In this document: positions 10,801 to 14,961 of the stretch, piece by piece | How the letters are laid out: each line of letters starts with the position of its first letter | Numbering within the stretch: position 1 is the first letter of the stretch | Source of the DNA: an uncultured Pirellula sp. | Lineage (GTDB): Bacteria > Planctomycetota > Planctomycetia > Pirellulales > Pirellulaceae | NCBI GenBank assembly: GCA_903892365.1 | Contig: CAITIF010000869.1 | Location: 1-20,375, forward strand | Direction: 5' to 3' | Length of the DNA stretch: 20,375 nt | The notes under the pieces: model-generated | The model's database searches: none | What the model was told of the DNA's origin: nothing | Seen by the model: the letters and a program-made list of their open reading frames with translations, nothing else | Translations under genes and position numbers: made by a program

Positions 10801-11233
10801 CGTCGGACTCAGTATTTTCGTTCAGGAGGCTGGTATCGCACAAGGCGGCCAAGTCGGGAAGATCGGTTGGAAAGGATATCTCTTCGACGCCAGCCCCCAT
10901 GCCCATGAGCCCAAACGAGGAAGCGCTGTACATGATGCGATCTTCCAGCAGCACAATATCGGGCTGGTTGGGATCCCTGGGCAGCTTCAGCGTCATATGC
11001 CGATCCCACCAACGAAGCCACGCGGCATCCGTTCTGCCAATCCAGTTGGCATGGTTCAGGATGTCGAACCCTTGCTTTAGCTTTTTCAAAAGGAATCGAA
11101 AGGGCACCAGTAAGTCTCCGTAAGCAATTTTGAACTGTGAACCGAAAGTGGAATTCGATTCGCGATTCGAGAGTCGACGGGCAGGGGCATCCGAGCTATC
11201 CGGCAAATGCAGTCGGACTCTGCTCGCTACCAT
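1..11233 (-). CDS. Giant mosaic surface/secreted protein (DUF4347, beta-helix, RTX-like, DUF285 repeats), 3' end off window
   Basis: One open frame reads from an ATG at 11233 to the left edge without a stop (3744 full codons). An in-frame TAG at 11269-11267 precedes it and no earlier ATG exists, which fixes the start; no Shine-Dalgarno is visible. Protein order: about 550 aa without a recognised domain, with a planctomycete-type LLEDRIMYSA motif at residues 95-104; DUF4347 (about 558-710); a Ser/Thr/Gly linker (710-765); right-handed beta-helix (about 778-1315); a beta-rich domain (1315-1415); RTX-like GGxGxD blocks alternating with lectin-like modules (1417-2882); VCBS/cadherin-like (2885-2995); PKD-like (2997-3135); DUF285 repeats from 3135 onward. 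There is no classical signal peptide; in planctomycetes and relatives the LEPR/LEDR motif commonly marks the N-terminus of exported giants. Likely role: cell-surface adhesin or matrix protein (inference). The C-terminus, where a sorting or secretion signal might lie, is outside the window. Confidence 0.93.
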   Translation of the reverse strand, partial: MVASRVRLHLPDSSDAPARRLSNRESNSTFGSQFKIAYGDLLVPFRFLLKKLKQGFDILNHANWIGRTDAAWLRWWDRHMTLKLPRDPNQPDIVLLEDRIMYSASSFGLMGMGAGVEEISFPTDLPDLAALCDTSLLNENTESDENTLSDTHSHDLSADGSAHTSEAHAALDPELQSDSQLASALMSGFAKNLSLDSNLIELGHPVLQHVTSSGLTELAYVISREQNLATCGLDHISYRHEVEFLQIGLDHLDSLIRELGDDALAAEPLRDISQQFDHLLHLIDEASTTQLAVDANWSGNTSLADSSSFDEQYSDADTFEDGVYDDLDVVSRIEMRLDALSDAIDTLRELDSWEPEEPLELGTFLSESERTRSAIGMVDAALSRHASASKYRNMGLLFAPEMGIVTYGDDWQIDRRGEEVNGRVTTLNFRDLCYAVEKMKNAFGQTIYSQSYMVERWLAREEAISTVEGYMGVIAQFSFKNALAADFDEYTSTTVILTPSQLMSEVVVQGGEATSTNVEQLSSTVPALQTPRSNDSTLSGDNELSLSVDAGSEQLGQLFYNEIVFIQSGLHDSDALIADLEANALSTGRDVSFVVLNGTESGFDQISSVLAQYSDLDAIHFVSHGTDGMLQLGGSWLTAGNIEQYEEYLQTWGMSLNESGDILIYGCDVAAGAEGQAFIDTVARLTGADVAASIDKTGDLSRGGDWSLEYVSSSSYPYSAQRYSNSNESSESSTSTSTGLRPEYEYELNSSLSSPSGGGVGGEGLITASNPFSISLQESYGGLLATYTVTNTNDSGAGSLRQAILDANANAGADIIVFNITGSGSQVINVASALPTITGQVTINGTTQTGYVAGSFVPIILDGNNLNTSGLTLGVGSSSSTIRGLVVRDFGQSGIDILASSMSNTISNSFVGRMDSSGNTVTGEENNHGIVVRSIGNTIGGTTSTGNVASGNANTGIYIAGENNVVAGNIVGLNAAGAAALANNVQGIYVTSSSSGTVIGGTTSTARNIISGNTNDGIVIDGGNSQIFRNVKVQGNYIGTDITGEVDLGNTRHGVYLSRSASGNDVIGNVISGNNANGILLENGIYNEITGNIIGLDKDGTTVLGNSSRGIQISSASFTTIGGLSTTQRNIVSGNNSDGINISGTSTGNVILGNYIGTDLNGSATTGLGNAGRGIYLLTGANENTIGGVAAGAGNVISGQASFSAILIESNNNVIQGNTIGRNAGNTANLANSSGIQINGGSGNLIGGTVAVAGNIIAGNNSTGAVVSGASSTGNTILGNSIFGNGSLGIDLANDTAVQANDTGDSDTGSNGLQNFPVITSAISSPTGTTISGSINSTANTNLRLEFFSIPSGQQDATHGEGRTYLGFLNVTTDGSGNASFVELLQNLFLTAGDRVTATATVRPTDFTLGSTSEFGANVTVTSGGTQGTSGVNFLTGTSSAETIGGLAGNDVITSGANLATDPRFLNGTVTGASAPSHQNYSSGQTFGGWTVSAGTVDLIGTYLAASPGGGRSVDLYGNSNGTITQTLATTVGSVYQVRYLLTAASTSPVSMQVSAAGLTQTESVTVAGTSTPSNPDWQERFFNFTATSTSTAISFQSLINNGATGVFLADVAVINLSASNGTDNLIGNSGNDTLIGSGAVDKLEGDDANLVYNGSFELSGGGGVAPAGWFMTGTSTDGVANTAGRSTDGSNFHSFGGWSANAGGTLSQTINTVAGTTYTLSFDLSRQSNVPADQSVGALQVQVLDGTNALINQQALINPYGKQSYTYTFTATSSATTLQFTDRSLFPINADLDFDNVRVYASTGGNDSLIGGAGNDSLYGGGGNDLLGGGLGADYIDGGAGTDTVTYANSTAGVTVNLGIYFQTSTGDASGDWIADVENVVGSALADTLSGNSSNNTLDGGAGDDTFVGTGGSDTIIGGAGIDVLILSGNRSNYSITNNSGTYTIIDTRTNSPNGTETVTGIETFRFSDGDMSSSNVATITSLAAPIVETFDDGNLSGWTGGTLVTTNSDFGSFLTSAASFNSPASNASSLGIEDNQDVFKTFSLSGNQASVTITFTFNEIDSWSSEAFLIWINDAVSSNNTFSENTVNGHSNTTSDFGSVSNLGFRSNNDEVHTFVLTLNTTATTLKLGFGSSLNSGWNNEAWGVDNLVIRENLAGISTTYSEGTTGNDSNSATSQADSYAGGGGNDTVSGGAGNDYLTGGAVTDFLDGGIGDDVLKGGWGTDTIVGGTGADRIDAGAGADTVWAEGANLIVNGSFESPISTGWTSSGNAGPSTGPTPILGTFTGIFSGGDSAVNGVLMQNVSTIVGANYNLGFDFWKFGGGTGTAGLRVQVISGGVSVVDRIVSNSTQNSIGDFEYTFTALGANSTVVFTDVSSTTSSVDAALDNVRLFLDDSSNDSVSGGSDNDVIHTGAGNDWINGGAGSDMIFGGAGSDTVSYFGSSAAVTVNLNTRSNSGGDAATDVLYNIENIVGSVNNDTITGDANNNTIEGGLGNDILDGGAGIDTVSYTLATAGVTVNLSTASAQNTVSAGTDTITNFENLTGSEFADTLTGNVSANTISGGAGNDVIHGDVNLIVNGSFATGTSSWSSAAGTEPWGSAAVSSPATLDGNQLIELDVGGSLDSVFQDVTLTVGQSYTLAYSYVGRSGNSNTSNTFEVYVGGTLQQTVVGTITTAWTSGTFTFTASAATTRIEFRETSAGNDSAGPLLDNIQLNLSNSNDTISGGAGNDTIYGGSGNDLVEGGAGADILLGGAGIDTLSYASSTAAVTVNLAIRAASGGDAASDTFSDFENLTGSGFADTLTGDANNNFITGGAGNDTIEGGAGTDTVVFSGNRSDYTITNGSDGGGAFYTIVDNRAGGPDGTDKVYGTESFTFNGTTVSAANLLATGILANTDSFSTLQSIATVIDPGANDTSGIAIARTITGIVDTLGGGTVTNFSGAGSSVTLSNGTVLTLRTDGRLTVNAPYTGPIQFDYLVSDGSTSDQATVNLNIVPQTDETTARATGFVTTWDTTRDGADNILTLKLQNITSNSIVFWGDGTSTVGTSTTPSKTYSTAGTYTVSIVGQVGGLNFGGSAAMSELMSVERWGNVAFTTMANAFFNATNLTVNATDTPDLKNVTSMLSMFSGSANLKGNFANWDTSNVTNMQGVFTNATNFSGDITSWNTSNVTTMQSMFQNTNAFNRNIGSWNTVNVTNMTSMFADANGFNQSLNSWDTAKVTNMSSMFSGADSFDGNIANWNTTAVTTMSNMFYNAGAFNQNIGSWTTTNVTNMSNMFFNATAFNQNIGSWATTNVTSMLSMFQNAGAFNQNIGTWTTTNVTNMANMFYEASAFNQDIGNWDVSKVTTMSGMFYDADAFNQDLNNWNTTANTSTSYMFAHNESFNKNITSWSTQNVTNMFQMFYGATVFNQNIGNWNTSAVTTMASMFQSAGAFNQNIGSWNTSAVTAMTSMFHSAAAFNQNIGSWTTTNVTTMASMFQGAGAFNQNIGSWTTTNVTNMSNMFLGAKAFNQNIGAWNTGMVTNMANMFNDADAFNQSLNSWDVSKVTNFSYMFAYNSSFNGDITSWTTSSAIDMSWMFRDNPVFNQAIGAWNTAGVTNFTGTFYNADAFNQNLNNWNTSAATTMSQMFALTNLFNGNITTWDTQNVTDMSSMFNAAKAFNQNIGGWNTGKVTNMGSMFYDADAFNQSLNSWDVSKVTNFSNTFARNNGFNGDITSWTTSAATDMSWMFRDNPVFNQAIGAWNTAGVTN
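1832..2580 (-). other. VCBS/cadherin-like domain followed by PKD-like cap of the DUF285 array
   Basis: Positions 2580-2250 encode an all-beta domain ending DGRLTVNAPYTGPIQFDYLVSDG, then a strand DQATVNLNIV. This is typical of the VCBS/cadherin-like domains that follow RTX blocks. Positions 2245-1990 encode a PKD-like domain that starts FVTTWDTTRDG and contains IVFWGDGTSTVG and TYSTAGTYTVSIVG. It leads directly into an N-terminal cap (MSELMSVERWGNVAFTTM) of the BspA/DUF285 repeats. The PKD-then-DUF285 order is the usual arrangement for this type of bacterial surface protein. Confidence 0.75.
2590..6985 (-). repeat. RTX-like GGxGxD blocks alternating with carbohydrate-binding-like modules
   Basis: About ten clusters of nonapeptide-like calcium-binding turns (GGAGNDTIYGGSGND, GGGLGADYIDGGAGTD) are separated by larger modules. 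Each long cluster tends to end in DTVSY..AGVTVNL..GDA..D...ENLTGS..ADTLTG, present four times. The separators are beta-sandwich-like domains. Three begin NL(I/V)xNGSF and end near LDNV/FDNV (starts about 6290, 4489 and 3522). One begins NLATDPRF (about 6868). A divergent one begins ETFDDGNLSGW (about 5265). Established knowledge: RTX turns bind calcium and fold outside the cell. The NGSFE modules look like DUF642/galactose-binding-like lectin folds (inference). The calcium dependence of this protein is predicted, not shown. Confidence 0.8.
7290..8900 (-). repeat. Right-handed parallel beta-helix (NosD/CSLREA-type) repeats
   Basis: The block opens with the typical entry TVTNTNDSGAGSLRQAILDAN (about residue 780). 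It continues as degenerate coils of the form IGGTTST..RNIISGN..DGI, GNYIGTD, GIYI and GNVISGN. Five IGG turns are visible, along with many GN(V/I)I(S/A)GN rungs. Family knowledge: such helices form elongated stalks or polysaccharide-binding and -cleaving surfaces in secreted proteins. No catalytic residues for a lyase can be assigned from the sequence alone, so a structural or adhesive stalk is the safer reading. It ends near GNGSLGIDLANDT, a common terminal rung in this group. Confidence 0.85.
8937..9105 (-). repeat. In-frame palindromic element (REP-like core plus GAGTAC-type hexamer hairpin)
   Basis: Between the DUF4347 and beta-helix coding parts, DNA of intergenic-repeat type is read in frame. 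A C-rich/G-rich palindromic core lies at 8943-8976, with a CTCCC/GGGAG stem at 8959-8963 and 8969-8973. Beside it are tandem CTCGTA hexamers at 8993-9007 and 9021-9039. Their complements follow at 9056-9068 and 9078-9092, giving nested arms: outer 15 bp with one mismatch, inner 13 bp with one mismatch. On the minus strand this encodes low-complexity linker: STSTST, EYEYE, and SSPSGGGVGGEG. The C-rich core resembles a class of dispersed intergenic repeats seen in many bacteria (from memory, not searched). The frame remains open throughout. Confidence 0.7.
9106..9555 (-). other. DUF4347 domain of the giant protein
   Basis: The domain starts near IVFIQSGLHDSDALIADLE and ends at GGDWSLEY. It carries the family's most conserved segments: a hydrophobic strand ending in HFVSHG (His at residue 624, codon 9364-9362) and ILIYGCDVA (Cys at residue 667, codon 9235-9233), followed by GADVAASIDKTG. 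Family knowledge: DUF4347 sits near the N-terminus of very large exported proteins with cadherin, RTX or beta-helix repeats. The strand-His-Gly and strand-Gly-Cys arrangement resembles clan CD cysteine peptidases (caspase/CHAT fold); that resemblance is my inference. Confidence 0.85.
9557..9577. repeat. Perfect inverted repeat, copy 1 (9-bp arms)
   Basis: GAACAGTTG at 9557-9565 and CAACTGTTC at 9569-9577 are perfect reverse complements around a 3-base loop. The site lies within the giant gene, coding for SEQLGQLF immediately before the DUF4347 domain. Confidence 0.8.
9580..11233 (-). other. Orphan N-terminal region of the giant protein with LEDR motif
   Basis: Residues 1-551 match no family I recognise. 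The first 60 residues are basic and contain a short amphipathic stretch around 41-59 (LLVPFRFLLKKLKQGFDIL). The LLEDRIMYSA motif lies at 95-104, about 10922-10951 on the window. Beyond residue 120 the sequence is acidic and looks largely helical, with blocks such as SRIEMRLDALSDAIDTL and FRDLCYAVEKMKNAFG. It contains no RTX or beta-repeat signature. It differs in composition from the Gly/Asn/Thr-rich remainder of the protein and may be a helical anchoring, export or regulatory segment. Its function is unknown. Confidence 0.6.
9658..9679. repeat. Perfect inverted repeat, copy 2 (9-bp arms)
   Basis: The same arms as at 9557-9577 recur: GAACAGTTG at 9658-9666 and CAACTGTTC at 9671-9679, with a 4-base loop. 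The starts of the two copies are 101 bp apart. This copy encodes EQLSSTV of the giant protein. Confidence 0.8.
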
Positions 11234-11808
11234 CGATAGTCGGAGCGTGAAACAAAAATGAAGGGGCTAGGAAATTTGAAGGACCTAGAAAAAGACTTAC
11301 GACTGCATAATGTTTACCGGTTGGTGCAAGTTAAAAAGATTTGCTAAAGATGTGGATTACGTTAGTCAACCGCAGGCACTCTCCACGTTACAGCTTCCAC
11401 AGAAAACGCAAAGCAATCGTTAGAATAACGAAAATCGGTATCCCATCTTGGGGGGCCCCACGCAAACAAACTACAACTTCAACGTTGCGCAACAGTAACC
11501 GACGCGCACCGAGATCCTAAATGGAAGCTTAGGTTTAGTTTTTAGCTTAGGCTTGACGGTTAGAAAAAAACAGGCAAATTCCGTTTTTAGCACGCTGAAA
11601 CTGTTGCGTTCCTAAGGCTTGGGGCCCTGGACCGTTCGGGCTTGGGGATTAGCCGTCGAGCCTTTTTTTCGCTCTTTTCGTGTTTCTGCTCGTATTCGTA
11701 ACGTGGGAGTTCTGGTAGCATCGGTCGCGAATTCGAGGTTCTTAACCGTGAGCGGTTTGCCTTTCTATAGTCCGTGTTTTTTGACTTTGTCAACTATTTT
11801 GAGAAGCT
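11234..11808. other. Divergent intergenic region between giant gene and OsmC-like gene
   Basis: No convincing coding sequence is seen in these 575 bases. The region must carry promoters for both flanking genes. On the plus strand a possible sigma-70-like pair is TTAACC at 11742-11747 and TATAGT at 11766-11771, with an 18-base spacer. On the minus strand TTGACT at 11370-11365 has only a poor -10 partner 17 bases on. GCTTGGGG occurs twice, at 11617 and 11640, and GCTTAGG is repeated near 11530-11550. A G-run abutting a C-run lies near 11450. None of these is strong. Confidence 0.4.
11742..11793 (+). promoter_or_regulatory. Possible promoter and operator-like palindrome of the OsmC-like gene
   Basis: TTAACC (11742-11747), 18 bases, TATAGT (11766-11771) would start transcription near 11778. 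TTGAC-TTT-GTCAA (11781-11793) is a short perfect inverted repeat at the expected start of the transcript, 15 bases before the ATG, where a repressor could act. It does not resemble the OhrR operator I remember. Both assignments rest on weak matches. Confidence 0.25.
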
Positions 11809-12330
11809 ATGAAATCTGAAGAACTGAAAGCAGTTCAAGCTCCGCTTAAGGATGGTTACCGCGAAAATCCGGCAAGCGCTGTTGTTACGATGCGAGCTGA
11901 AGGCGTTGTGGAAGTAACTGGACAAGCGTGCACTCTGAGATCGTTCGCTGGAGTCGTACGAGCTGGATTGCATGAAGCCGCTGGTGGCTCGGGGGAAGAG
12001 GCTTGTTCCGGAGAATTACTTCTTGAGTCACTAGTGGCTTGCGCAGGAGTTACCTTTTCCGCCGTTGCGACCAATATGGGCCTTGCTATTCGGAGCTGTC
12101 GTATTATCGCTGAAGGTGACATGGATTTTCGCGGAACACTAGGAATCGATAAAAACGTTCCCGTTGGCCTGGACTCCGTTCGACTAGTTTTTCAGGTTGA
12201 ATCTGATTTGGAAGAAGCCACACTGAATAAATTGATCAGTCTTACGGAACGCTATTGCGTTATCTACCAGACACTTCAAAAGGGAGTCCCAACCATCACG
12301 AGTTCGATCACTCAATCCACTGGACTGTAG
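11809..12330 (+). CDS. OsmC/Ohr-like protein (putative peroxide or acyl-peroxide reductase)
   Basis: The 173-residue product fits the OsmC family in length and layout. The conserved thiol pair is visible: Cys78 in ESLVACAGVTFSAVATNMG at the start of the central helix, and Cys150 in LTERYCVIYQTLQKG. Family knowledge: in OsmC/Ohr proteins these two cysteines reduce organic hydroperoxides in the cytoplasm, regenerated by dithiol partners. Arg/Glu residues near the N-terminus, which complete the active site in well-studied members, cannot be assigned by eye, so a relative with another thiol function remains possible. The ATG at 11809 follows a weak GAGAAG. The gene stands alone, transcribed divergently from the giant gene and convergently with the phosphoesterase. 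Confidence 0.85.
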   Translation: MKSEELKAVQAPLKDGYRENPASAVVTMRAEGVVEVTGQACTLRSFAGVVRAGLHEAAGGSGEEACSGELLLESLVACAGVTFSAVATNMGLAIRSCRIIAEGDMDFRGTLGIDKNVPVGLDSVRLVFQVESDLEEATLNKLISLTERYCVIYQTLQKGVPTITSSITQSTGL

Positions 12331-12331
12331 T

Positions 12332-12349
12332 GGATCTGGCCACAGATCC
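12332..12349 (+). terminator. Small hairpin right after the OsmC-like stop codon
   Basis: GGATCTG (12332-12338) and CAGATCC (12343-12349) form a perfect 7-bp stem with a GCCA loop, two bases after the TAG. No T-run follows, so this is at best a weak or factor-dependent terminator, or a 3' end stabiliser. Confidence 0.4.
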
Positions 12350-12404
12350 TGGCGCTGATCTTTCAACGCGACGTGTATCGAGTACAAATACCTCAGTAAT
12401 AAGG

Positions 12405-12478
12405 TTGAGCCGCGGGCGCTAGCCGCGATACTTACGTTTGACCAAGAAGCCGAATCGCGGCTAGCGCCCACGGCTCAA
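12405..12478. repeat. Long inverted repeat, 25-bp arms (dispersed-repeat-like, possible bidirectional terminator)
   Basis: Arms at 12405-12429 and 12454-12478 are reverse complements at 24 of 25 positions and enclose a 24-base loop. They are rich in GCGCTAGCCGCG and end in TTGAGCC/GGCTCAA. The element sits between the convergent OsmC-like and phosphoesterase genes, where it could terminate both. From memory, this GCTAGC-centred sequence recurs in Pirellulales genomes as an intergenic repeat; that was not checked. It carries no ORF and no transposase. Confidence 0.75.
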
Positions 12479-12515
12479 AAAATGCGGGCCTTGATCAATG
12501 TGTCTTGAGACGGCG

Positions 12516-13922
12516 TCACTTGCCGACGGTTGCCGCAGGTTCTTGAGGAGCCGGCTCGCGTCGCCGCTCTGGAACTTCGGGTTCCAGTTCAGTGATGCGA
12601 TTCACCTTGTCCGCTTCTTTGTTGAGAATAAACCCATCGTACAAATCCCCGATGGCAGTCCGAGATTCATATCTCAACGTATCGCCGTCGACGTGAATGA
12701 TTTGATACAGCTGAGTATCTTCGCCAACTCGTTTCATGAAGGGTTTTGGATTGATGTTGTACATTTTGGGTCCACTCACTGAAACGACATAAACGGTACC
12801 AGTAAATGTATCTACATTCTGGACTCCGGTTGGGACGTTCCCAATCGTAACAGGTTCGGCAACGGGTGTTTCAAGTCCTGTTCGGCCGTAGGTATGATCA
12901 TGACCTTGCAGCACTAAATCGACGCGGTACTTGTCCAGTACCGGCTTCCAGAGACTGCGAAGCTTTGCGTTGTCCCGGTCTTTGCCGGTTGAGAAAATTG
13001 GATGGTGGAAAGTGCAGATTACCCAACGTTTTTTGTTGTTCTTCAGGACTTCATCAAGCCATGCTACTTGCTGCTCCAGCTTTTCGTTGCTATTCAGAAC
13101 GACGACTAGCGTGTCCTGGTACGTGATCGTGTAGCAAGTTTCTTCGAGTCCTTCCGGACCGGACGTTGGTAAGACGAATTGAGGTCTCCAGTGATGCGTC
13201 ACATTGGATTTCACCCCGTCCTCTGCTTTATGCATTTCGTGATTCCCAACGGCTGGAACGCTCGGAATCATGGCGTTGATCCAAGACCCAGCACCGAACC
13301 ACTCGCCCCACTCTCCATCCGACTGGGCTCGGTTTACTAAGTCGCCAGCATGTAGGATGAACTTCGCTTTCGGTGCATCGGAGTGTGCTTCTCGAATCAC
13401 GCGAGACCACATCGATCGCAAATCGTTTTGTGCATCGCCAAAGTAGATGAACGAGAAAGGTTCTGCATGCTCACTTTCGGTGGAGAAGTGGAACCATTCG
13501 CTCCAATTGGTTTTGTCTCCAACTCGGTAGGCATACTTGGTTCCAGGCTTGAGGCCCTTGAATTGAACACTATGGAAATGCGCCGTGTTGAGGTCGGTCT
13601 TTAGGGCCGTCGTGGTGGCATGATAGGTCTCGGAGAGGACGGCAAAGTCGGGACCTCCGCCTGCGATCGCCAGCTCGGCGAATCCGTCGACAACTTCGAC
13701 CGATGTTCTCCAAGTGACAGCTTGGGATGTTTTGGGATCGCCGGCCCAAGTCAGAATGATTCGGTCGGGCAAAATTTTGGGAGCGTACATCTCGTCTACT
13801 TTGAGAGCGCGAACGGGATGCTCGTGGTCTCCATCGTGTGCCGAAAGTTTAGATTGCAAGTTGATTGCTAGTAAGAAGGCAACAATGTATCCGGGGACTG
13901 CAAAAAGAGCTGAGCGATTCAT
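12516..13922 (-). CDS. Secreted metallophosphoesterase with purple-acid-phosphatase-like N-terminal domain
   Basis: A 468-residue protein with a signal peptide (about residues 1-28, ending LSA before HDGD). Residues about 45-150 form a fibronectin-III-like domain typical of the N-terminus of purple acid phosphatases (LKPGTKYAYRVGD). The metallophosphoesterase core follows: FGDAQND (Asp163), GDLVNRA (Asp194), GNHE (Asn227, His228), HHP (His306/307) and GHDHTYGR (His341, His343). These supply the usual two-metal ligands. The Tyr that gives purple enzymes their colour (GDxxY) is absent, so this is a related non-purple phosphoesterase. Likely role: hydrolysis of phosphate esters outside the cytoplasm; the substrate is unknown. 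The C-terminus is Pro/Glu/Arg-rich. It is transcribed divergently from the operon at 14284. Confidence 0.88.
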   Translation of the reverse strand: MNRSALFAVPGYIVAFLLAINLQSKLSAHDGDHEHPVRALKVDEMYAPKILPDRIILTWAGDPKTSQAVTWRTSVEVVDGFAELAIAGGGPDFAVLSETYHATTTALKTDLNTAHFHSVQFKGLKPGTKYAYRVGDKTNWSEWFHFSTESEHAEPFSFIYFGDAQNDLRSMWSRVIREAHSDAPKAKFILHAGDLVNRAQSDGEWGEWFGAGSWINAMIPSVPAVGNHEMHKAEDGVKSNVTHHWRPQFVLPTSGPEGLEETCYTITYQDTLVVVLNSNEKLEQQVAWLDEVLKNNKKRWVICTFHHPIFSTGKDRDNAKLRSLWKPVLDKYRVDLVLQGHDHTYGRTGLETPVAEPVTIGNVPTGVQNVDTFTGTVYVVSVSGPKMYNINPKPFMKRVGEDTQLYQIIHVDGDTLRYESRTAIGDLYDGFILNKEADKVNRITELEPEVPERRREPAPQEPAATVGK

Positions 13923-14283
13923 GGTTGTTTTAAGCGTGTGTCGAGTGGTTGTTTTTCAGATCAAAAATGGAAAGCATTTGCAGGCAAGAGTTTATCGCGA
14001 GTCTCTCATTGCGATATCGCCGCAGGATGAATTTTCGATGAACTACCGCCAGCACTGCAGGACGTTTGTTCTTCGATTGTTCATATTTGCTTCATTAAAA
14101 AAAAATACACGGAAGACAGACTGTGCAGGTACTATCTGGACTTAGCACCCGTGAGATATCGACCTAGCACCGTGGTGGCGTTTCATCCTATTTGCACTCA
14201 GGGAAATCTTGAATGGTTATCGATTTCCGGTGGAAACGCTTCAAAATTCGCGGCCAAGTTAGCACCAATTTCAGGAAGCATTC
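13923..14283. other. Divergent intergenic region between phosphoesterase and DNRLRE operon
   Basis: No supported gene lies in these 361 bases. An A-run occurs at 14097-14105. TAGCACC occurs three times in one direction, at 14143, 14165 and 14260; the first two are 22 bases apart, about two helical turns. An AGGAAG ribosome-binding site at 14273-14278 serves the gene at 14284. No clear -35/-10 pair was found for either direction. Confidence 0.4.
14273..14278 (+). promoter_or_regulatory. Ribosome-binding site of the DNRLRE gene
   Basis: AGGAAG ends five bases before the ATG at 14284. It is the clearest Shine-Dalgarno sequence in the window and supports that start. Confidence 0.65.
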
Positions 14284-14961
14284 ATGGCAAAGTTAGTTTG
14301 GCTGTTGGCATTCCCCTCACTTCTTATCGCTACGCCTGTTTGTTTTGGTCAGTCCTCGAGGATCGTTTTTCAGAACGGAATCGATAGCTACATGGGGACT
14401 GTTGATACTGAGATTTGGGCTTTGGCACCAACGACCTTGTTGGAAAGCAATCCGAATGCATCGTCGGATGCTAATAACGATGGGGGTGAGAGTCAAGTTC
14501 TCATACGATTCGACGATATCTTGGGAAGTACGGATCGGTCTATTCCCCTGCGTTCCCATATCGTTTCGGCGCGATTGTTGGTCAGCGCTTTCGATCAGGG
14601 AAGCACCGTCAATTTGCATCGCATGTTGGTTCCGTTTTCTAAATCAGCCACCTGGAGCTCCTTGATTGATGGCGTCTCTGCGGATGACTTAGAAGCTTCG
14701 CGGCAAAAAGATAGTTTTACTTTCGGCAAGATTGCTGCCAACACTTCGATTGTCGTCTTTGATGTGACTGACACCGTTCAGGCTTGGGTGTCGGGGCAAG
14801 CGAACCACGGCTGGGTGTTTTTGAATACGGGCGGTAACGGCTGGGATTTTTACTCCAGCGAATTTGATGATATTGGGCAACGTCCCAAATTGGTTGTGGA
14901 GTACGAAGCTCCATCCACCATTCCGATTGCACTTTCCACTCAAGGAATTATCGAGCGATGA
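14284..14961 (+). CDS. Secreted DNRLRE domain-containing protein
   Basis: A 225-residue product with a signal peptide (residues 1-22, ending PVCFG before QSSR). It is followed by a single DNRLRE-type beta-sandwich filling the rest. Hallmarks: FQNGIDSYMGTVDTEI near residue 29, then ESQVLIRFDDILGS, SHIVSARLLV, VVFDVTDTVQAWVSG, and the closing NTGGNGWDFYSSEFDDIGQRPKLVVEY. Family knowledge: DNRLRE domains are non-catalytic modules of extracellular proteins, often next to carbohydrate-active or adhesive parts. Here the domain stands alone as the first gene of the operon, and its stop overlaps the next start (ATGA at 14958-14961). Likely role: binding or structural partner of the exported proteins encoded downstream (inference). 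Confidence 0.85.
   Translation: MAKLVWLLAFPSLLIATPVCFGQSSRIVFQNGIDSYMGTVDTEIWALAPTTLLESNPNASSDANNDGGESQVLIRFDDILGSTDRSIPLRSHIVSARLLVSAFDQGSTVNLHRMLVPFSKSATWSSLIDGVSADDLEASRQKDSFTFGKIAANTSIVVFDVTDTVQAWVSGQANHGWVFLNTGGNGWDFYSSEFDDIGQRPKLVVEYEAPSTIPIALSTQGIIER

Noticed and set aside
11447..11462. G-run abutting a C-run as a possible palindrome.
   Set aside because: The arms are unequal and only four bases pair cleanly; nothing else supports a function.
11587..11819. Short open frames on both strands in the intergenic region (68 and 66 codons).
   Set aside because: Both have unusual composition and no ribosome-binding site; the plus-strand one overlaps the OsmC-like start out of frame.
12498..12782. 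Plus-strand open frame of 94 codons opposite the phosphoesterase 3' end.
   Set aside because: It is antisense to a well-supported gene, with no family match.
14097..14105. Run of nine A residues as a possible terminator or promoter element.
   Set aside because: No adjacent hairpin was found and it has no clear position relative to a -35/-10 pair.
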